This document shows positions 57,175-64,000 of a DNA stretch of 64,000 nt, piece after piece; positions within the stretch are counted from its first letter, which is position 1; each line of letters opens with the position of its first letter. The notes below the pieces were generated by a model. That model ran no database searches, was not told the origin of the DNA, and saw nothing but the letters and a program-made list of their open reading frames with translations. Source of the stretch: Ilyonectria destructans. Its lineage: Eukaryota; Ascomycota; Sordariomycetes; Hypocreales; Nectriaceae. The DNA lies in the NCBI GenBank assembly GCA_020740775.1, contig JAHEWK010000004.1:1736001-1800000 (forward strand), written 5' to 3'. The translations under genes and the position numbers were made by a program.

Positions 57175-59679
57175 ATGCTCCGACATTCTCTAGCTCGTTC
57201 GGCTTGGCGGACGAGCCGGCGGGCAGCCAATGTCTCGCGGGCATTCGCGACGACGATCCAGCGACCGGCCGAGGTGGAGTTGACAATTGGTGAGCATCTT
57301 TGTGTACCCAGCCATTGACCGTCCGACGGGGGGCTAACTCGACGGCAGATGGAAAGAAGGTGTCGATTGAAGGTATGCTTCGATGATTCGAGTGCTTGGA
57401 AGCGGGTTTCTGACTCCATTGTAGCCGGCTCGGCCCTCATCCAGGCCTGCGAGAAGGCGGGATCAACAGTCCCGAGGTACGTGGAGATTGCTCCGACGTG
57501 TTTTTGACGCCCTGGCTAACGAATGTCTAGATACTGCTACCATGAGTACGATACCTCCGACCGTTTCTTTCCGACCGAAATATCGCTAACCCTGCCCCCA
57601 GGAAGCTCATGATTGCCGGTAACTGCCGAATGTGCCTGGTCGAAGTCGAGAAGGCCCCGAAGCCTGTGGCCTCGTGTGCCTGGCCCGTCCAGCCCGGAAT
57701 GGTCGTCAAGACCAACTCTCCCCTCACTCACAAGGCTCGAGAGGGTGTGATGGAGTTTCTCCTCGCGAACCACCCCCTCGATTGCCCCATCTGTGACCAG
57801 GGAGGTGAGTGTGATCTTCAGGACCAGTCCATGCGCTATGGCGCCGACCGAGGTCGATTCCACGAAGTTGGCGGCAAGCGTGCCGTCGAAGACAAGAACA
57901 TTGGGCCCCTCATCAAGACGTCGATGAACCGATGCATTCACTGCACCCGATGTATTCGATTTGCCAACGATATCGCCGGAGCACCGGAGCTCGGCTCCAC
58001 CGGCCGTGGAAACGACATCCAGATTGGTACCTACCTCGAGCAGAACCTCGACTCGGAGATGTCTGGTAACGTTATCGACCTTTGCCCCGTCGGTGCCCTG
58101 ACCTCCAAGCCCTACGCGTTCCGAGCCCGCCCCTGGGAGCTGAAGCACACTGAGTCAATTGACGTTCTCGACGGTCTCGGCTCCAACATCCGTGTCGACT
58201 CTAGAGGTCTTGAGGTTATGCGTATCCTACCCCGCCTCAACGACGATGTCAACGAGGAGTGGATTAACGACAAGTCCCGATTCGCCTGTGACGGTCTGAA
58301 GACTCAGCGATTGACCATGCCCCTGGTTCGCCGGGAGGGTCGATTCGAGGCTGCTGACTGGGAGGAGGCTCTGGGTGAGATCTCTCGTGCCTGGCAGGTG
58401 AAGAACCCCCAGGGCAACGAGTTCAAGATCATCTCCGGTGCCCTGACCGATATTGAGTCTCTGGTTGTCGCAAAGGATATGGCCAACAAGCTCGGATCCG
58501 AGAACCTGGCCCTGGACACCCCCACTGGTAGCCAGCCTATTGCTCACGGTATCGACGTTCGATCTAACTACCTCTTCAACTCTACCATCTGGGGTATTGA
58601 GGAGGCCGACGCTATCCTGATTGTTGGCAGCAACACCCGACACGAGGCTGCTGTCCTCAACGCCCGTATCCGAAAGCACTGGCTCCGATCCGACCTCGAG
58701 ATTGGCGTTGTTGGCGAGCCCTGGGACTCCACCTTTGAGTTCGAGCATTTCGGTGCTGACCACGCTTCTCTCAAGAAGGCTCTGGCTGGTCCCTTCGGCA
58801 AGAAGCTCGAGGCCGCCAAGCGCCCCATGATCATTGTTGGTTCCGGTGTCACGGACCACGCTGATGCCAAGGCATTTTACGAGACTGTTGGTGCCTTCGT
58901 TGAGAAGAACGCTGCCAACTTCCGAACTCAAGAGTGGGATGGTTACAACGTTCTCCAGCGTGAGGCCTCGCGTGCCGGTGCTTTCGAGGTCGGTTTCACC
59001 ACCCCCTCAGCCGAGGTTGCCGAGACCAAGCCCAAGTTCGTCTGGCTCCTCGGTGCCGATGAGGTCAACGAAGCCGACATCCCCAAGGACGCCTTCGTCA
59101 TCTACCAGGGTCACCACGGTGACAAGGGCGCCCAGATCGCCGACATTATCCTCCCCGGCGCTGCCTACACTGAGAAGGCCGGAACCTACATCAACACTGA
59201 GGGCCGAGTGCAGATGACCCGTGCTGCTACCTCCCTGCCCGGTGCTGCCCGAACTGACTGGAAGATCCTCCGAGCTGTCAGTGAGTTCTTGGGCGCTCCT
59301 CTGCCTTATGACGATGTCGCCATGGTCCGGGACCGCATGGTTGAGATCAGCCCTGCCCTGGCCGCCTACGATGTTATCGAGCCTGTTGCTCTTCCCGAGC
59401 TCAGCAAGGTTCAGCTCGTGGATCAGAACAAGGGCGCCAAGGTCAGCGGCGAGCCCTTGAAGAAGGTTATCGAGAACTTCTATTTCACAGACGTTATCTC
59501 GAGGAGGTATGTTACATTATATCTACATCTCTACTAATTACACTGCTAACTGCCTACCCAGCTCACCGACCATGGCACGCTGCTCGGCCGCTAAGGCTAC
59601 TGGCGACCCCCGAACGAACCTTATGGCCCCTGGTATGGAGGAGGATAGGCCCATGGGCCAAGTCGAGTACGGGGCGTGA
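57175..59679 (+). CDS. nuo78: NADH:ubiquinone oxidoreductase 75/78 kDa Fe-S subunit
   Basis: Largest peripheral-arm subunit of mitochondrial complex I, carrying three iron-sulphur clusters. Six exons give 742 residues: 57175-57289, 57349-57372 (24 nt), 57425-57476 (52 nt), 57531-57545 (15 nt), 57602-59506 and 59562-59679. The first exon encodes an Arg-rich presequence (MLRHSLARSAWRTSRRAANV). The [2Fe-2S] ligands lie in [20 protein letters not shown] and the following Cys. The [4Fe-4S] ligands lie in HPLDCPICDQGGECDLQDQ and in RCIHCTRCIRF with DLCPVGAL. The molybdopterin-oxidoreductase-like domain follows. The end PMGQVEYGA is complete. The microexons split the 2Fe-2S domain. Confidence 0.97.
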
Positions 59680-59950
59680 AGAGGGGGCTGTAAAAGAATA
59701 GAAAGATTTCCTTTTTGCGACTGGGATGTTCGTAGTGCTTGTACATATAGGACGTCGGGCTGGAGGGTGAAGGTAAATAAGTTGACATGCTGGTCCCCCC
59801 CTCGCGGCGTGAACGTCTTTAAATCAACGCATTTTTACATCATCTTGTTCCATTTCGGCCATTGGTCTTAGTCCAGCCTGGTAGGAAGTACCGTCTCTTC
59901 TTTGGGGGCGTCTGATACTCATGGCGCGCGCCGGATTGCTTGGCGAGTTC

Positions 59951-60592
59951 CTACTCAGCCTCGCGCTCCAGCTCTTTCTTGAGCGCTTGCTGGTAGAATT
60001 CACGGTTCTCCTCGACAAATACATCGTAGCTTTCCAGTCTATCGGCGGCTGCCTGCGCGGCCCGGAACAGCTCGTTGGCTGCCCATTCGCGCGGTGAGCG
60101 GGCGATGATACCGGTAACGAAGTCGGGTTCCGGGATGAGGGTGATGTTGTAGTCTTGGGCGGGATTGTGTGGCGCCGTCATGTTGTTGATCATCTCGTCG
60201 AGGTCCTTGCGTTCCAGGCCGGGAGGAGGGTTCTGTATCGTGCCTGGGGGGGCCAGGGCCTCCTGGCGACGACCGTTCTGGGCGATGCGAGCGCTGTCGC
60301 GAACAAACAGTTTCAGGAGGTTTGACCGGACAGCAGTGGAGTGGGAGTCTAGCAGGGCTAGGATCTCGCGCAGCCGGGCGATGCGGTTGGCCGGTGGGGT
60401 GAATGGCGCGGCGAGATCGGACTCGATGGGGACGAACAGGCCGCCGACGAGGAATAAATCGGGGATGATCTCGTGGCCGGCCGGATCATGTTCCGTGCCG
60501 GGAAGACCACCCGCGATGGCGGACGCCGGAGGAGCGGCTGCTGCGGTGGTGGGAGCCTCAGAGTCCGGGATTTGTGGTTGAGGCTGCGCCAT
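59951..60592 (-). CDS. Unrecognised 213-residue protein
   Basis: Intronless frame with good protein character. The N-terminal ~40 residues are A/P-rich. A block follows (IIPDLFLVGGLFVPIESDLA, then RIARLREILALLDSHSTAVR and SNLLKLFVRDSARIAQNGRR), then a linker with NPPPGLERKDLDEMINNM. A final helical region rich in A/E/R ends in FYQQALKKELEREAE. I see no signal peptide or membrane segment. The two amphipathic helical blocks suggest a small subunit of a larger complex. I do not recognise the family and assign no function. Its stop lies 271 bp from that of nuo78, with which it converges. Confidence 0.7.
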   Translation of the reverse strand: MAQPQPQIPDSEAPTTAAAAPPASAIAGGLPGTEHDPAGHEIIPDLFLVGGLFVPIESDLAAPFTPPANRIARLREILALLDSHSTAVRSNLLKLFVRDSARIAQNGRRQEALAPPGTIQNPPPGLERKDLDEMINNMTAPHNPAQDYNITLIPEPDFVTGIIARSPREWAANELFRAAQAAADRLESYDVFVEENREFYQQALKKELEREAE

Positions 60593-61614
60593 GGCTGCCT
60601 TTGCCGAGACAGGATGCTGGCGGTTTCTCTCTGTAGCAGACGACTACGCGCGAGGCATCGAGCAGACGGGACGGAAAGAAGGCTGACGAAGCACTGAAGC
60701 TGCGCCTAAGCCCCGCCGCCGTTGAATGATGGTCAGGCGTGGTGGCGGGTGGCTTGTCTTGAGGTTGTGTCGCGTTGCAGATTTCCTGTTTCATGCAAGT
60801 GCGGCGTCTGAGCGATGGTCGTGCAGGTGGTGGGTGGGCGAGTCGATGAGAGTAAATGAAGCCCCCCCCGGCTGACCGCATTGGTACCTGCATTTGCCCT
60901 GTGGCTCAGTGGCTCAGTGGTATGTGGACGAGGCCGATCACGGGAGGCGTTGGGGTTTATGGCTGAGGCAGAGAATTGGGTGGTTCGCGATTGAGGCGCG
61001 TTTGTCTGGACTGTTTGGTGTTGGGAGGCGCGTCGTTGACTGCTGCTTCACGGTGCCTGGAAACATGAATCAACATCACTACGCTAGGCAAGCATGACAG
61101 AACAAGTGTATTGTACATGAGTTCTAAAAATAAGTAGGTGAGTGCTATCATAGTATGTACCATCATGTCACTATGCAAAAATTGGCCCCCTTGCCTCTAA
61201 ATCATGAACTGTAATACCTTACTCCGAAAGCGCCGTGGCCAAGTCAATGCTGCGGTCTCCCACTGGAGTTATTGAGTGTGTTGTAACGACCAGTTGTCAG
61301 TTGGTACTGACCTGGCCGGGGCACCTTCCCCAAAGTGCCGGCAGCCCTTCCATCTGTTGTATATCCGGGGTTAGACGGAAAATAATATGTGAGGCGCATA
61401 CGGTAGTATGTTGCGATATAGCCTTTCCTCTGGTAGCTGGCACGGCCAGAAGAATCGTGGGGGAAGGGATGGGAAGGCCATCGAGGGATATAGCATTTTG
61501 CCATTATCTCTGTCGACGATGCCCCCTTGAGACGGATTATCCCCCCATTGCCTTCGTCTCGGGGTTTCGCAATTTCTTGCGGGTAGGCGGCCGTTATGTC
61601 GTGCCGGAAGCTCA
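60593..61614. other. Intergenic, no gene seen
   Basis: 1.0 kb. A tandem GTGGCTCAGT pair lies at about 60901. Overlapping frames at 60894-61178 and 61235-62050 run antisense or are composition-poor. Confidence 0.5.
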
Positions 61615-62602
61615 TCATCGGGACGGGAGAATATTCCGGATATACTCTCTCACGAGCTTGACGGCGGCCCTCACCAGGTCCTCCAGCCGTCGGTCTTTGC
61701 GCTTTCGCATCCATATTAGAACAATGGCGAGGATGACGAGGTCGGCAAGGAGGTGCTTCATCACAAGCCATGCCAACCAGTTGGCCCAGGCAGGGAAGCT
61801 GCGTTCCTTCTTGGCGCGCCACTCGCGACCTGTCGTGATTTGTTCCCGCAGCGCTGCCACCTCGGCCGACATGGTAGTGAGCGCCCGTTCCACCTTGCGT
61901 TGCCAGCGGCTACCCCTCTGGATTGGGTTCTGTCCTTCTAGCTCATCCTCCAGGTCCATCTGTCGTTGGGATTGCAGCTCAGCCTCGTCGTGCTCGCTCA
62001 TCGGACTGATAATTTTCATGGGGCCTTCGGGGTCGCTTGCGTTGTCTTGATAGTGGTGTGATGCGGCCGTGGAGCGGTTAGCTTTGGGCGAGGACATGGA
62101 GGAACTGGGGCTGTTGTGTTTGATCTGGTTCCAGACGAATTCGAGCTCATCGACGAGCTCCCTTGCGTCCCTATGATAAGACGACATGTTAGTTACCGCT
62201 CACTAAGCTCGGAACAAGTCTGCTCACGGTGTTGTCGCATATCGATGCATGGTGTCTATTAGGGCCTCGATATATCTCCTCTTGGATTCTGTCCGACTGA
62301 GGCCCTTCTGCATATTCCACGCATCCCACTTGTCCTTCTCGCGTTGTAGATCGTCCGGGGTCATTCCGGAGGCGGAATTCGGACGCTCCATGACACCGTC
62401 GACGTCGCCCTCCATAGCCTGCTTGTAGAGTCCATAGAGACGGAGTCGGTCGGAAGGGGGCGGTCGTGAGGCGCCGGTCTTGGGAATCTTCTTGACGGTG
62501 TTGAGGGCGTGGACGAACACGCGATCTGGTGGTCAGAAGTCAGCAGTGGCCGGCACGGCGAGGGAGGCTGAGATGGGCGGACTTACCAACTGAGTCGGCC
62601 AT
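61615..62602 (-). CDS. Acyl-CoA-binding protein with C-terminal membrane anchor, Atg37-like
   Basis: Three exons (62587-62602, 62228-62525, 61615-62170) give 289 residues. The first exon is only 16 nt (MADSV). An ACBP domain covers ~6-105 (RVFVHALNTVKKIPKTGASR, SDRLRLYGLYKQAMEGDVDG, EKDKWDAWNMQKGLSRTESK), with the family's ligand residues Y, K and W in place. The middle is disordered, with a KIISPMSEHDEAELQ acidic stretch, then a coiled coil (VERALTTMSAEVAALREQI). A single hydrophobic segment near residue 255 (HLLADLVILAIVLIWM) is followed by basic residues, indicating a tail anchor. This is the layout of peroxisomal Atg37/ACBD5, which bind long-chain acyl-CoA and act in pexophagy. Peroxisomal location is inferred. 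Confidence 0.9.
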
Positions 62603-63684
62603 CTTGAATGATGTGACGAGTCAACGCCCCGCGGCTCCTCAGATGTAGTCGACGAGTTGTGGCGACACTCGTTGGATCCGGATACCCTTTATCGGGCCTT
62701 GGGCCGTCCGAACCGCGGCTTGGTGGCCGAGACACCCCACTGGCCGAGCTATCGCAGGGGGATTGATTAGGCGCTGCAAAGATGCCGGAAACAACAACAA
62801 AGACAATGCAGTTATCCCGTACGCCTGGCCGAGCGGACCTGCAACTCCATGGAAAAGCGCCAAATTAAGGTCCAACTGAGGTGCCGGCGAGAGAGTAGAG
62901 AAGGTGGCGATGATGATGATGATGATGGTGGATGATGGAGACTAGACGGGTGACGACGGGGGTTGCCAATGGGTATTGCGGAGGCCGTGTCCGCTCATCG
63001 GCAAATCAATCGACTTTTGACCTCGGCGCGGCGCTGGAATTCGGCGCGGTCCAGGCCAGGGCAACTAACTTATGTAGGCCGGGGAGCTGCACCACACTCG
63101 GTAATTACACGCGACAGCCACTGTAGCTTCTGCTGGAAACGTCGCTGTCATCGCCCTGGATGCTACCCACCACCACCAGCTTAGCACCCCCTCGCGCGGT
63201 GACGTCCCGAGACACGTGAAGCCGTGACAGACGACGAAAAACAACCCGACCCCTGCCATTTCTCCATGCTTAATTTCCAGAATGCCAATTCTGGTGCATC
63301 ATCGTTTATTCCCCCGCATTTTTTTTCTTGACTCGCTCGACCGAGGTGTTTTGAGGGAACCTTAGGTCGGTTGTGGCATATGACAGACCTTCACAAACAT
63401 TGGGTTGCTTCTGTTCTTGGGACGTGTCATGTTCCATTGCATTTGAAATGAGGTCGTAGATAACTCGGTATTCCTCAAGGAAACACTTGAAGAAAATACT
63501 ATGCTACGGATACGAGATTTGAGCTGAAATAATTTAATGCAGGTGGTTAAATTGCTGTTCATGCACTGTTCAGCGAGGCGCACGTCTAGATACCAAAAAT
63601 TCGGGTATCAATTGCAGCCAGTATTCTAGTGTACATGAACGGTTTCTCACAACGCTCGTTCCCCTGGACCAACCATTGACGACC
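62603..63684. other. Intergenic with GAT repeat
   Basis: 1.1 kb, with a GAT microsatellite at 62908-62926. It holds the promoter of the ACBP gene and the 3' UTR of the next gene. No gene seen. Confidence 0.5.
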
Positions 63685-64000
63685 TCATTTTGAGACCTGG
63701 TTCCCGCTTGCTTCCTCCAATGCCTTCTGCGTCTCTACAAACGCTCGTTTTTTATCCCCATACAGCGTCATCAGCTTCTTATTCTGCAATGCCATCTCCG
63801 CCGCTTTCTGGCCCGCCTCCTTCTTCTTCAGCGCCGTGCCCACGCCTAGATACTTGTCCTTCTCTCCCCATCCGTCAAGATAAACGCCCACCGAGTACAA
63901 TGGCAGACCGAGATTCTTATCCTTCTTGTCTTTGTTCGGCATGTCTTCGTAACGTAGGTGGATTCCCTTAACCACCAGAATTTGTGCAAGGCGTTCCTTG
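63685..64000 (-). CDS. dsRNA-binding C-terminus, RNase III-like, cut by window edge
   Basis: The frame is open to the last base of the window, so only the C-terminal ~104 residues are visible. They form one double-stranded RNA-binding domain: KERLAQILVVKGIHLRYEDM, LGLPLYSVGVYLDGWGEKDK, then YLGVGTALKKKEAGQKAAEM and ALQNKKL. The KKKEAGQKAAEMAL element is the domain's RNA-contacting helix. A domain at the very C-terminus fits fungal RNase III (Rnt1/Pac1 type). A mitochondrial ribosomal protein of the L3/RNase III fold is the main alternative. The catalytic part lies outside the window. Confidence 0.7.
   Translation of the reverse strand, partial: KERLAQILVVKGIHLRYEDMPNKDKKDKNLGLPLYSVGVYLDGWGEKDKYLGVGTALKKKEAGQKAAEMALQNKKLMTLYGDKKRAFVETQKALEEASGNQVSK

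Noticed and set aside
58227..58931. 234-codon antisense frame in nuo78
   Set aside because: Same codon-bias effect in a highly expressed gene; no domain.
60900..60925. tRNA start (GTGGCTCAGTGG)
   Set aside because: It is a 10-bp tandem duplication with no T arm or acceptor partner downstream.

Overview
The window is nuclear DNA of a filamentous ascomycete (Pezizomycotina), probably a Sordariomycete. The evidence is short introns (about 45-110 nt) with CTAAC/CTGAC branch points, intron-split housekeeping genes, a 338-residue GAPDH, a fungal-type 78 kDa complex I subunit, and fungus-restricted proteins such as Byr4 and an Atg37-like acyl-CoA-binding protein. The class-level guess is inference. 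I read the gene models by eye from splice signals and reading-frame closure, and each multi-exon model below closes in frame.

Left flank (1-17.7 kb): the end of a repeat-rich coiled-coil protein, an 813-residue protein resembling fungal ELL-binding/AFF-type elongation factors, GAPDH (minus), a 4.4 kb stretch with no credible gene, then the divergent pair Lin1/CD2BP2-like (minus) and UFD1 (plus).

Centre (18.2-37.2 kb): an array of at least ten loci for small, fast-diverging proteins. Each begins with a SANT/Myb-like helical domain and continues into a low-complexity basic/acidic tail. The five left loci are all transcribed leftward (18163-22889). The five right loci are all transcribed rightward (25734-37155) and enclose one unrelated coiled-coil gene. 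The arms diverge from a 2.8 kb centre. Within the left arm, three consecutive 'first exons' with the same splice phase lie upstream of a single 'second exon', and one of the three carries an in-frame stop. This is the most unusual part of the window. It could be a set of alternative DNA-binding exons or a family being born and decaying in place.

Right flank (38.2-64 kb): dense housekeeping genes. In order they are HSP60, cofilin, a ubiquitin-like-domain protein sharing a 444 bp divergent promoter with the rRNA methyltransferase Nop2, the cytokinesis regulator Byr4, an XRCC4-like DNA repair protein with a GC-AG intron, an aldo-keto reductase, a SelO-family AMPylase with Cys in place of selenocysteine, the complex I 75/78 kDa subunit with two microexons, an unrecognised 213-residue protein, an ACBP-domain protein with a C-terminal membrane anchor, and the C-terminus of an RNase III-like dsRNA-binding protein cut by the window edge.

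The flanking genes do not form one pathway. They cover glycolysis, proteostasis, splicing, ribosome assembly, mitosis and respiration. The central array looks like a lineage-variable island set between conserved genes.
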